Source of the DNA: Bacteroidota bacterium
Lineage (GTDB): Bacteria > Bacteroidota > Bacteroidia > Chitinophagales > Saprospiraceae
Assembly: GCA_029573365.1 (NCBI GenBank)
Contig: JAKQGD010000301.1
Location: 1 to 5,334 of the forward strand
Reading direction: 5' to 3'
Length of the DNA stretch: 5,334 nt
Each line of letters starts with the position of its first letter. The stretch's first letter is position 1. Of the stretch, positions 1-5,334 are shown piece by piece. A program made the position numbers and the translations under genes. The notes beneath the pieces were generated by a model. It searched no databases, was not told the DNA's origin, and was given only the letters and a program-made list of their open reading frames with translations.

Positions 1-848
1 TTCTGGCTGAGGAATGCAAAAACCGCCGCATTCCACTGGTTTCTCCCTGGCAGACAAGCACCAAAATCACCGTGGAAAACCCATATTATGTCCAAATGAA
101 ACCCAACCTAAAGGATCATTTCCTTAAGATGGCACAGTCTACGGCAGACTCATATCAAAAAGGGGATGTAGTGATTGTAGGCAAAGACAACAAGGAAACT
201 CAGGCTTGGATTAAATATTTCCAGGATGCTGCCAAAGAAAAAACAAGCGAAAAAGATTTTTTTAGTACCTATTTCGTCAACAATGACAGTCTCAGTCTGG
301 GACCTACCGCCTTTTGGCGAATGTTAAAAAATCCAAGGCTGAGGGCAGTCATCATACCCAACTACTCTTACAACGACGAAGAGTTTATCTATTCCTGCCT
401 TAGGCGTCTAAGTGCCGAAAAAGGGGGGCGGTCACTGTCTGTGTACGGCATGCCGATCATGTATGATTCTGACAAGATAGATTTTGACTTTTATCACTCC
501 CTGCAGATGAAGGTAGTCATGTCTGATTTTGTTGACCAGGACCATGGCAAGATCAGGGAATTCAGGCGGGAATTTCTTGATATGTTTGGCGAGATACCTA
601 CCGACGAAGCGGTAAAAGGCTATGACATGATGCTATACATAGGCCGCAACCTCATAAACAACGGCAAAAACTTCCAGTATTACCTGGAAAATGACTCGGC
701 ATCGTACCTCCATAGCATTTACGAAATCAGAAAAGCCAAGTCCGAAGATTCGCCGGTGGCCAATGACCCTGCCAAGTTTGACTATTTTGAAAATAAACAT
801 CTGGACATTATCGAGTTCAGGGGCAACAAATGGGAAATAAAAAGATAA
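1..848 (+). CDS. Periplasmic-binding-protein-like (type 1 fold) protein, C-terminal part, 5' end outside window
   Basis: The frame is open from base 3 at the left edge to the TAA at 846-848, giving 281 visible residues, so the true start lies outside the window. A GTG at base 72 is only an internal valine codon: the residues before it (IPLVSPWQTSTKITVENPYY) continue the same fold. The segments 'IPLVSPWQTS', a 'GDVVIVGKDNKETQAW' strand-turn-helix, and a late 'PTDEAVKGYDMMLYIGRNL' helix are typical of the Leu/Ile/Val-binding-protein family (Peripla_BP_6, ANF-receptor-like). In Bacteroidota, such domains often form the C-terminal half of a larger LysM-containing envelope protein rather than a transporter subunit. 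The LysM part, if present, would be upstream and is not visible. No permease or ATPase gene is adjacent, so solute uptake is not supported by context. The 3' end overlaps trmH by 19 bases, suggesting co-transcription and translational coupling. Family call fairly confident; function unknown. Confidence 0.8.
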   Translation, partial: LAEECKNRRIPLVSPWQTSTKITVENPYYVQMKPNLKDHFLKMAQSTADSYQKGDVVIVGKDNKETQAWIKYFQDAAKEKTSEKDFFSTYFVNNDSLSLGPTAFWRMLKNPRLRAVIIPNYSYNDEEFIYSCLRRLSAEKGGRSLSVYGMPIMYDSDKIDFDFYHSLQMKVVMSDFVDQDHGKIREFRREFLDMFGEIPTDEAVKGYDMMLYIGRNLINNGKNFQYYLENDSASYLHSIYEIRKAKSEDSPVANDPAKFDYFENKHLDIIEFRGNKWEIKR

Positions 849-1492
849 CCGCTTTTCCCGATGCTCCTCTTGTAAATGAGGGTAGGGCAGAAAAAATTAA
901 AGCCCTGGTAGCTAGAAGGCAGCAGCTCACAGTCATCCTCGAAAATGTACACGATCCTCACAACATAGGTGCCGTACTCAGGTCGTGTGATGCTGTCGGT
1001 GTGCCGGAGGTTTTTATACTTTACACAGAGCAAAGCCACAATTATCATCAGCGGTACATAGGCACAAACACAGCATCAGGAGCTAAAAAATGGGTAAAAG
1101 CCTGGTATTTTGACGACCTGGACAAATGTTTTGAAGCCGTCAGGCAAAAATATAAAAAGGTATACGGCACTTTTCTGGGCCATGATTCGGTGTCACTCTA
1201 CAGCCTCGACCTGACGGAGCCTGTAGCTCTCATGTTTGGCAATGAGCACGCAGGCATATCCGGTGAGGCAGTACAGAAGCTTGATGGTAACTTTATCATT
1301 CCGCAGTATGGTATGGTGCAAAGCCTTAATATCAGTGTGGCCTGTGCGGTATCCCTGTTTGAAGCATCACGTCAAAGGTCTGCCGCAGGTATGTATGAAG
1401 GGCCTTATAATCCCGGTAATCCTGCACATGTGGATATGATGAATGGGCTTGTGAGCAGCCATGTGACATCGCCCAGAAAAAAAAGGGTGTGA
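830..1492 (+). CDS. trmH: tRNA (guanosine-18-2'-O)-methyltransferase TrmH (SPOUT/SpoU family)
   Basis: This 220-residue protein transfers a methyl group from S-adenosylmethionine to the 2'-OH of a guanosine, most likely G18 in the D-loop of tRNAs, in the cytoplasm. The three SpoU motifs are all present. Motif 1 is 'ENVHDPHNIGAVLRSCDAVG' (residues 38-57), with R51 matching the catalytic arginine. Motif 2 is 'ALMFGNEHAGIS' (133-144). Motif 3 is 'IPQYGMVQSLNISVA' (157-171), followed by 'LFEASRQR'; motifs 2 and 3 build the trefoil-knot cofactor site. The 'GMVQSLN' wording and the 'AGMY' after motif 3 fit TrmH better than the 23S rRNA enzyme RlmB, and there is no N-terminal L30e-like substrate-binding domain. 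Length is close to E. coli TrmH. The C-terminus ends in a basic tail (SPRKKRV). The ATG lies inside the end of the preceding gene, in a different frame, so translation is probably coupled. The exact target nucleotide is inferred from family membership. Confidence 0.93.
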   Translation: MGNKKITAFPDAPLVNEGRAEKIKALVARRQQLTVILENVHDPHNIGAVLRSCDAVGVPEVFILYTEQSHNYHQRYIGTNTASGAKKWVKAWYFDDLDKCFEAVRQKYKKVYGTFLGHDSVSLYSLDLTEPVALMFGNEHAGISGEAVQKLDGNFIIPQYGMVQSLNISVACAVSLFEASRQRSAAGMYEGPYNPGNPAHVDMMNGLVSSHVTSPRKKRV

Positions 1493-1605
1493 CAGACACC
1501 TTCCGGTGAATGGGCCATCCCGGTCAAAGTCAATCTCGTAAAAAGGAAATGGATACCCCATATGTTTATAGGCTTGTTGTCAATTTACTCTTGGTAGGAA
1601 CTTTT

Positions 1606-1621
1606 ATTCGATTTATCGAAT
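1606..1621. promoter_or_regulatory. Palindrome, candidate operator upstream of the coiled-coil/PspA-like pair
   Basis: ATTCGAT at 1606-1612 and ATCGAAT at 1615-1621 are perfect reverse complements separated by TT. The site lies 28 bases upstream of the putative -7 box and 56 bases before the ATG of the next gene, where a dimeric DNA-binding regulator could act. There is no T-tract after it, and with a 2-base centre it would not make a normal RNA hairpin, so a terminator is unlikely. No regulator gene is in the window, and the operator role is inferred from position and symmetry only. Confidence 0.35.
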
Positions 1622-1649
1622 TATTAGTAACCGTTGGCTGGCAGTATGG

Positions 1650-1657
1650 TACCTTTG
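1650..1657 (+). promoter_or_regulatory. Bacteroidota-type -7 promoter box (TACCTTTG)
   Basis: TACCTTTG matches the Bacteroidota housekeeping-sigma -7 consensus TAnnTTTG exactly. It lies 20 bases before the ATG at 1678, implying a leader of roughly 15 bases. The upstream -33 element is poor: no TTG sits at the usual 17-23 base spacing, only TTA at 1624-1626 (23-base gap) and a TTG too close at 1634-1636. A weak -33 would fit a regulated promoter, which the nearby palindrome also suggests, but this is inference. Confidence 0.45.
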
Positions 1658-1677
1658 CAGTCACTAAATAACAAGGC

Positions 1678-2229
1678 ATGTCCACAAGTTTAAAAGATAT
1701 TTTTGAGATTTCGGAGATAATGGATGACAAAGTCCTGCTTAAGCTGCTTACAGCCCTGAGCAATGCCCAGTCCAAAGATTTTGATTACCTCAAATTTAAA
1801 CAATCGTATAAATCGCTCATCGGCCTCGGCATGGACGAATCCACGGCCGCAAGGAGTGCGTTCCTGACAGCCTCGACCATGGGTCTGACCAAGGAAAAGC
1901 TGATGATGACCGTGCAGCATTATAAAAACACCCTCAATTCGGAAAAGGAACAGTTTGCCCTGGCACTAAAAAATCAGATAGCCAACAATGTAGATGCACG
2001 GGTCCTTGAGGTCAATCGCCTGAACGAAAAAATAAGCGAAAACAACCGAAAGATGGAGCAAATGAAAAAGGAAAATGAAATTATCGGCCAGCAAATAGTC
2101 AGAGTGAGCCAAGAGGCAGAGGCTTCAAAGTCCAAAATCGAAGATACAAGAAACAAATTTGTCACTACCTTTGATGCTCTGTACAGGGAGATTGACGAGG
2201 ATGGGACCTTATATGACAAGATCCTGTAA
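1678..2229 (+). CDS. Small soluble coiled-coil protein of unknown function
   Basis: I do not recognise this 183-residue protein. It has no signal peptide and no membrane segment, and contains neither cysteine nor tryptophan. Residues about 1-80 look like a small all-helical domain, including 'DDKVLLKLLTALSNAQ' (16-31) and the 'GMDESTAARSAFLTASTMGLTKEKL' region (51-75). Residues about 86-160 are a long charged helix rich in K, E, N and Q with hydrophobic spacing typical of a coiled coil. The last 20 residues end in an acidic 'REIDEDGTLYDKIL'. The ATG at 1678 follows a short A-rich leader and a -7 box at a sensible distance. The gene is 68 bases upstream of the membrane-anchored PspA-like gene, with no terminator between, so the two are probably co-transcribed. 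That makes it a candidate cytoplasmic partner or adaptor of that protein; this is inference from adjacency and shared coiled-coil character. Confidence 0.8.
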   Translation: MSTSLKDIFEISEIMDDKVLLKLLTALSNAQSKDFDYLKFKQSYKSLIGLGMDESTAARSAFLTASTMGLTKEKLMMTVQHYKNTLNSEKEQFALALKNQIANNVDARVLEVNRLNEKISENNRKMEQMKKENEIIGQQIVRVSQEAEASKSKIEDTRNKFVTTFDALYREIDEDGTLYDKIL

Positions 2230-2297
2230 ATTCTTGAAGCAAATTGCAATAAATATTTTGAAACATCATAATTTTACCCATCAAATCACAAGACGTT

Positions 2298-3305
2298 ATG
2301 GCAACTTTTCCTAATACTGACGTAAAACCAAAATCCTTTTGGCAAAAACCGGAAGGTACCACCGGAGCAATTTTCCTCATGGCTATTATCGCGGGAATAG
2401 CCTTCATACTTTTTAAGTACAGTGCTGCGATCCTGGCCATGCTTTCCAATACTCTCGGTATTGTAGCTCTTTTGGCCGTCCTGGGAGTGATCATCTATAT
2501 GGTACTTGACCCCAAATGGAGAACCCTCGTCTCTTACATGTATAAAAGCATCATGAGGTGGATCACCGGCCTTTTTGTCACCATCGACCCCATAGGTATC
2601 CTTAAAAATTATATATCCGATCTCCAGGACAATCTCCAGAAGATGGGTACACAGATCGGCAACCTCAAGGGCCAGATGAGAAAACTCGTCACCATGGTCG
2701 ACGAAAACAATAAAGAAATAAACAATAACATGCTTATCGCCAAAAAAGCTAAGGAACAGGGCAATGACAGTGCCATGCTTCTGGCAAGCAGGAAAGCAGC
2801 AAGGCTTCAGGAAAGCAACGAAAAATATACGGCCCTGCACAATAAGATGTCCATCCTGTACAGGGTGTTGACCAAAATGTACGCAAACTCAGAGATACTC
2901 ATAGAAGACACTACTGACCAGGTCAAAGTCAAGGAGCAGGAACGGAAAGCCATCAGGGCGAGCCACTCAGCCATGAGGTCAGCCATGTCTATCATCAAGG
3001 GAGATGCAGACAAGAGAGCCATGTTTGACCAGGCCATGGAAGTCATAGCCGACGACGTAGCCAACAAAGTAGGCGAAATGGAAAGGTTTATGGAGATGTC
3101 TTCCAGCTTTATGAATTCCATAGACCTGCAAAATGGAGTATTCGAAGAACAGGGTCTCAAAATGCTCGAAGAGTACGAAAAGAACTCTACGCTCCTGCTT
3201 TTGGGTGGCAAAGAAAAGGCAGATGATGACATCCTGGATTTGAAGCAGCCTGTACAATTGCCCAAGGGTACAGATACACAGTACGATGGCCTCTTCAACT
3301 CATAA
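2298..3305 (+). CDS. Membrane-hairpin protein with PspA/IM30-like coiled-coil domain
   Basis: The 335-residue product starts with a basic N-tail (K10, K12, K17), then two hydrophobic segments (about 23-49 and 52-70), then 'DPKWR', consistent with a hairpin whose two ends face the cytoplasm. Residues 74-96 look amphipathic. From 'DPIGILKNYISDLQDNLQKM' (97-116) a long helical region runs to about 230. Its opening DP-x3-L-x3-I pattern, and the 'AKKAKEQGNDSAMLLASRKA' stretch (148-167), resemble the helical hairpin of PspA/IM30/Vipp1, the bacterial ESCRT-III relatives that bind and remodel stressed inner membranes. Further helices follow at 236-296, then an acidic linker (DDDILDL, 309-315) and a C-terminal tail. 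Classical PspA has no transmembrane segments, so this would be a membrane-anchored variant. No pspB, pspC or pspF homologue is in the window. The resemblance is by eye and could be generic coiled coil. A TTG at 2234 and TATTTTG at 2254-2260 hint at a weak internal promoter only. Reading frame certain; PspA kinship about even odds. Confidence 0.85.
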   Translation: MATFPNTDVKPKSFWQKPEGTTGAIFLMAIIAGIAFILFKYSAAILAMLSNTLGIVALLAVLGVIIYMVLDPKWRTLVSYMYKSIMRWITGLFVTIDPIGILKNYISDLQDNLQKMGTQIGNLKGQMRKLVTMVDENNKEINNNMLIAKKAKEQGNDSAMLLASRKAARLQESNEKYTALHNKMSILYRVLTKMYANSEILIEDTTDQVKVKEQERKAIRASHSAMRSAMSIIKGDADKRAMFDQAMEVIADDVANKVGEMERFMEMSSSFMNSIDLQNGVFEEQGLKMLEEYEKNSTLLLLGGKEKADDDILDLKQPVQLPKGTDTQYDGLFNS

Positions 3306-3331
3306 AAACGCATATTTTTAAAAAATCGATA

Positions 3332-3375
3332 AAGAAAGCCTTGCTTTAACAAAAAAGCAGGGCTTTCTTGATTTT
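3332..3375 (+). terminator. Strong hairpin terminator after the PspA-like gene
   Basis: A 16-base left arm (3332-3347, AAGAAAGCCTTGCTTT) pairs with the right arm 3354-3369 (AAAGCAGGGCTTTCTT) with a single G-T wobble, around a 6-base loop AACAAA. ATTTT follows at 3371-3375. It starts 27 bases after the stop at 3303-3305. The A-rich side upstream (TTAAAAAATCGAT before the left arm) gives a T-rich run on the other strand, so it might work both ways, although no minus-strand gene is supported here. Confidence 0.85.
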
Positions 3376-3478
3376 AGTTCAAATGTAAATAGGGTTGACT
3401 AACTTTTTTATTATAGAAAAAAAGGAAATCTCGGAGTTTATTAAACAGCATGTTTTTACATCGGCCATCTGCCCCAAA

Positions 3479-3547
3479 GCGTGAGTGATTGGAGCGGCAT
3501 GCTGTGCATACAGCGGAAAGCACGACCCTGCGAGGCAGGGACACGCC
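3479..3547. other. Compact three-arm foldable element: candidate structured RNA or dispersed intergenic repeat
   Basis: The outer stem GCGTG (3479-3483) pairs with CACGC (3542-3546). Inside it are two hairpins. GCTGT (3501-3505) pairs with ACAGC (3510-3514) around loop GCAT. CCCTGC (3526-3531) pairs with GCAGGG (3535-3540) around loop GAG. This gives a three-way junction with unpaired joints AGTGATTGGAGCGGCAT and GGAAAGCACGA, in a GC-rich island surrounded by AT-rich DNA. From memory, not from a search, similar blocks (an AGCGGAAAGC core flanked by CCC/GGG and GCGTG/CACGC arms, with a variable middle arm) recur in intergenic regions of many Bacteroidota genomes. Neither strand shows a clear T-tract right after the fold, so the transcribed strand, if any, is unknown. 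It lies outside the predicted leader of the next gene. Confidence 0.45.
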
Positions 3548-3629
3548 AGAAAGAAAATCAAAGGTAAAGAAGGATTCGCTAGCTCGGTTTCTGTTTTGCC
3601 ACCAGCACTCTCTGTACCATATATTTTTT

Positions 3630-3637
3630 TAGCTTTG
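3630..3637 (+). promoter_or_regulatory. Bacteroidota-type -7 promoter box (TAGCTTTG)
   Basis: TAGCTTTG is an exact match to TAnnTTTG, 27 bases before the TTG start of the UDP-glucuronate decarboxylase gene, implying a leader of about 20 bases. The best upstream TTG (3596-3598) is 31 bases away, too far for a standard -33, and TCTG at 3611-3614 is only 15 away. The box is therefore supported by its sequence and position but not by a full bipartite promoter. It would drive the decarboxylase and the GNAT-like gene behind it. Confidence 0.45.
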
Positions 3638-3664
3638 CATCATAATATCTAAATACCGCAAGAT

Positions 3665-4609
3665 TTGAAACGTATACTGATTACCGGGGCTGCCGGTTTT
3701 ATAGGATCACATCTGTGTGACAGGTTTATCCGCGAAGGGTATCATGTGATAGGCATGGACAATCTGCTGACAGGCAACATCAAAAACATAGAGCACCTAT
3801 TTCCTCTGGCCAATTTTGAGTATTACCACCATGATGTGACCAAGTTTGTACATGTGCCGGGAAGGCTTGATTACATTCTGCATTTTGCGTCTCCTGCCAG
3901 TCCTATAGACTACCTCAAAATGCCCATACAAACCCTCAAGGTGGGCTCGCTTGGTACACACAACCTGCTGGGACTGGCCAAGTCCAAGGAAGCACGCATC
4001 CTGATAGCATCCACCTCTGAAGTGTATGGTGACCCGCTGGTACACCCGCAAAAGGAAGATTACTGGGGCAATGTCAACCCTATCGGTCCCCGCGGAGTGT
4101 ATGATGAAGCCAAGAGATTTCAGGAGGCCATAACCATGGCGTACCACACCTACCACGGACTGGAAACCCGCATAGTGAGAATCTTTAATACCTACGGACC
4201 GAGGATGAGGGTGGAAGACGGCCGTGTGCTGCCGGCATTTTTTTCTCAGGCCATACGAGGAGAGGGATTGACTGTTTTTGGCGAAGGAAATCAGACCCGG
4301 TCATTTTGTTATGTAGATGATCTGGTCGAAGGTATATACAGACTCCTGCTGAGTGATTATCATTTGCCCGTCAATATCGGAAACCCGAGTGAAATAACCA
4401 TTATGCAGTTTGCCCACGAGATCATGCAGTTGGTCAACAATCCACAGGCACACATCATCTACAATCCGCTGCCAGTAGACGATCCCAAGCAGAGACAGCC
4501 AGACATTACCCTTGCCCGCAAGATACTCAACTGGGAACCCACCGTCTCAAGGGAAGAGGGATTAAAACGTACTTATGAGTATTTTAGGCAAGTCGTAACT
4601 CCTGCCTGA
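3665..4609 (+). CDS. uxs: UDP-glucuronate decarboxylase (UDP-xylose synthase), SDR family
   Basis: This 314-residue cytoplasmic enzyme converts UDP-glucuronate to UDP-xylose and CO2 using bound NAD+, supplying xylose for surface polysaccharide or glycan synthesis. The Rossmann motif GAAGFIG is at residues 8-14, with D32 placed to hold the NAD ribose. Then come 'HFASPASPIDYLKMPIQTLK' (73-92), the T117/E119 pair in 'ASTSEVYGDP', and the catalytic Y146-x3-K150 in 'GPRGVYDEAKRF'. Later come 'RIFNTYGPRM', the 'FCYVDDLVEG' segment and 'PVDDPKQRQPDI', all diagnostic of this decarboxylase within the extended SDRs rather than a 4-epimerase or 4,6-dehydratase. It is full length for the bacterial form. 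The start is TTG at 3665: the frame upstream hits a TAA at 3650-3652 with no ATG or GTG between, and MKRILITGAAG is the expected N-terminus. The rare start may lower expression. No glycosyltransferase or UDP-glucose dehydrogenase gene is visible; the next gene follows after 31 bases. Confidence 0.93.
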   Translation: MKRILITGAAGFIGSHLCDRFIREGYHVIGMDNLLTGNIKNIEHLFPLANFEYYHHDVTKFVHVPGRLDYILHFASPASPIDYLKMPIQTLKVGSLGTHNLLGLAKSKEARILIASTSEVYGDPLVHPQKEDYWGNVNPIGPRGVYDEAKRFQEAITMAYHTYHGLETRIVRIFNTYGPRMRVEDGRVLPAFFSQAIRGEGLTVFGEGNQTRSFCYVDDLVEGIYRLLLSDYHLPVNIGNPSEITIMQFAHEIMQLVNNPQAHIIYNPLPVDDPKQRQPDITLARKILNWEPTVSREEGLKRTYEYFRQVVTPA

Positions 4610-4640
4610 TACTTTTTTAAAAACAACAAATCATCACACC

Positions 4641-5334
4641 ATGAGCGTAACCATCAAGGAAGTAAGCAGCAAGAAGGAATTCAGCGATTTTATCTGGTTT
4701 GGAATCAATATGTATAAAGACAATCCATATGCTGCACCTCCGCTCTATATGGATGATAGTCTCAATCTAAAAAAAGGCAGCAATCCTGCACTGGACTTTT
4801 GTGATACGGTGTTTTATCTGGCTTACAAAGACGGCAGGCTGGCAGGGAGGATAGCCGGGATTATAAATCCACGGGCCAATGAAGCATGGAACCAGAAATA
4901 TGCAAGGTTTGGCTGGGTAGATTTTACAGACGATGCCGATGTAACTGATGCCTTGTTTGAGGCGGTGGAAAAATGGGCCCGGGAAAAGGGTATGGAACAT
5001 CTCCACGGCCCTATGGGATTTACTGACTTTGACCATGAAGGTATGCTGATAGAGGGTTTTGACCGCTTGAGTACCCTGGCGACGATTTACAACTTCCCAT
5101 ATTATCCTGAGCACATGGTCAGAATGGGTTATGCCAAAGACATAGACTTTAAGGAATACCTCATCAAAATTCCTGATGTCTATCCTGAGCGATATGTGAG
5201 GATGTCTGAAATCGTCAAAGGAAAATACGGCCTGGAAGCCAAAAAATTTAAATCCCGGAAAGAAGTGGTCAATAATTATGCTTTAAAAATATTTGACCTG
5301 TTAAATCTGTGTTACAAGGACCTCTATGGCTTTG
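4641..5334 (+). CDS. GNAT-fold acyltransferase-like protein (YghO-like), 3' end outside window
   Basis: The ATG at 4641 opens a frame with no stop to the right edge, giving 231 complete codons. The protein begins 'MSVTIKEVSSKKEFSDFIWF', followed by 'MYKDNPYAAPPL' (24-35). A 'FYLAYKDGRLAGRIAGIINP' strand pair is typical of GNAT folds. The signature 'HLHGPMGFTDFDHEGMLIEGFD' (120-141) is followed by 'IYNFPYYPEHM' (149-159). I associate this layout with a roughly 370-400 residue Bacteroidota family related to E. coli YghO, usually annotated only as an N-acetyltransferase-domain or hypothetical protein, so well over a third is probably missing here. Substrate unknown. It begins 31 bases after the decarboxylase stop behind an A-rich leader without a Shine-Dalgarno sequence, so it is probably in the same operon. 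A link to the sugar-nucleotide pathway would be speculation. Confidence 0.8.
   Translation, partial: MSVTIKEVSSKKEFSDFIWFGINMYKDNPYAAPPLYMDDSLNLKKGSNPALDFCDTVFYLAYKDGRLAGRIAGIINPRANEAWNQKYARFGWVDFTDDADVTDALFEAVEKWAREKGMEHLHGPMGFTDFDHEGMLIEGFDRLSTLATIYNFPYYPEHMVRMGYAKDIDFKEYLIKIPDVYPERYVRMSEIVKGKYGLEAKKFKSRKEVVNNYALKIFDLLNLCYKDLYGF

Larger units (their letters stand above)
3376..3664. other. Non-coding stretch between the PspA-like gene and the UDP-glucuronate decarboxylase gene
   Basis: With the terminator before it, this makes 359 bases without a credible gene (3306-3664). The left part (3376-3478) is AT-rich. It carries an 11-base inverted repeat GTTTA-T-TAAAC at 3436-3446 and a small ATGT-TTTT-ACAT hairpin at 3450-3461. 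The middle (3479-3547) is distinctly GC-richer and folds into a compact three-arm structure, listed separately. The right part is AT-rich again and contains the -7 box for the next gene. An open frame of 60 codons exists on the minus strand (3379-3561), but it runs through the hairpins and looks non-coding. Confidence 0.7.

Noticed and set aside
72..74. GTG as the start of the first gene
   Set aside because: The frame is open to the left edge, and the residues before it belong to the same periplasmic-binding fold, so this is an internal valine.
1486..1508. Possible terminator after trmH (GGTGT/ACACC or CACC/GGTG hairpins)
   Set aside because: The stems are only 4-5 base pairs, mutually exclusive, overlap the stop codon and have no T-tract.
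2234..2260. Promoter-like TTG...TATTTTG before the PspA-like gene
   Set aside because: The -7 element is one base short of TAnnTTTG; too weak to list, though an internal promoter is not excluded.
2286..2840. 184-codon minus-strand open frame opposite the PspA-like gene
   Set aside because: It is antisense to a gene with clear domain structure, its translation is rich in Cys, His and Phe without recognisable motifs, and it has no promoter; it is a frame shadow.
2807..3352. 181-codon minus-strand open frame
   Set aside because: It lies antisense to the PspA-like coding region and begins inside the terminator hairpin; its serine- and leucine-rich translation is typical of the complement of a charged helical gene.
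3395..3414. TTGACT with a nearby TATTAT as an E. coli-style promoter
   Set aside because: The spacing is only 8 bases, and the region appears to use Bacteroidota promoter rules.
3379..3561. 60-codon minus-strand open frame in the intergenic region
   Set aside because: It runs through the three-arm structure and AT-rich hairpins, with no recognisable protein features.
4767..5114. 115-codon minus-strand open frame
   Set aside because: It is antisense to the GNAT-like gene, whose + strand frame is open across the whole stretch and has a family signature.

Overview
The window reads as chromosomal DNA of a Bacteroidota bacterium. Three things point there. Two of the three longer non-coding gaps carry a perfect match to the phylum's -7 promoter element (TAnnTTTG). 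The start codons lack clear Shine-Dalgarno sequences and sit behind A-rich leaders. The protein families, especially the orphan solute-binding-protein-like domain and the YghO-like acetyltransferase, have a Bacteroidota flavour. I cannot place it more finely with confidence; a Saprospirales, Cytophagales or Chitinophagales type genome is a guess. All six supported genes are on the + strand, and I see no tRNA, rRNA, insertion sequence or CRISPR array.

Layout: (1) Bases 1-848 hold the C-terminal part of a periplasmic-binding-protein-like gene cut by the left edge. Its last 19 bases overlap trmH (830-1492), a tRNA Gm18 2'-O-methyltransferase with all its SPOUT motifs. (2) A 185-base gap contains a near-perfect palindrome and a Bacteroidota -7 box. 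It leads into two genes that I read as one module: a small soluble coiled-coil protein of unknown function (1678-2229) and a membrane-hairpin protein whose cytoplasmic part resembles PspA/IM30 (2298-3305). A strong hairpin terminator closes this module. (3) A 359-base non-coding stretch holds that terminator, a compact three-arm foldable element (3479-3547) and another -7 box. (4) A UDP-glucuronate decarboxylase gene (3665-4609, TTG start) is followed after 31 bases by a GNAT-type acyltransferase-like gene (4641 to beyond the right edge).

The three gene pairs appear to be separate transcription units with unrelated jobs: envelope/sugar-nucleotide and RNA-modification housekeeping flanking a possible membrane-maintenance pair. 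The two most interesting items are the coiled-coil plus membrane-anchored PspA-like pair, and the folded intergenic element with a competing upstream pairing partner. Everything here is read by eye; no database or folding program was run.
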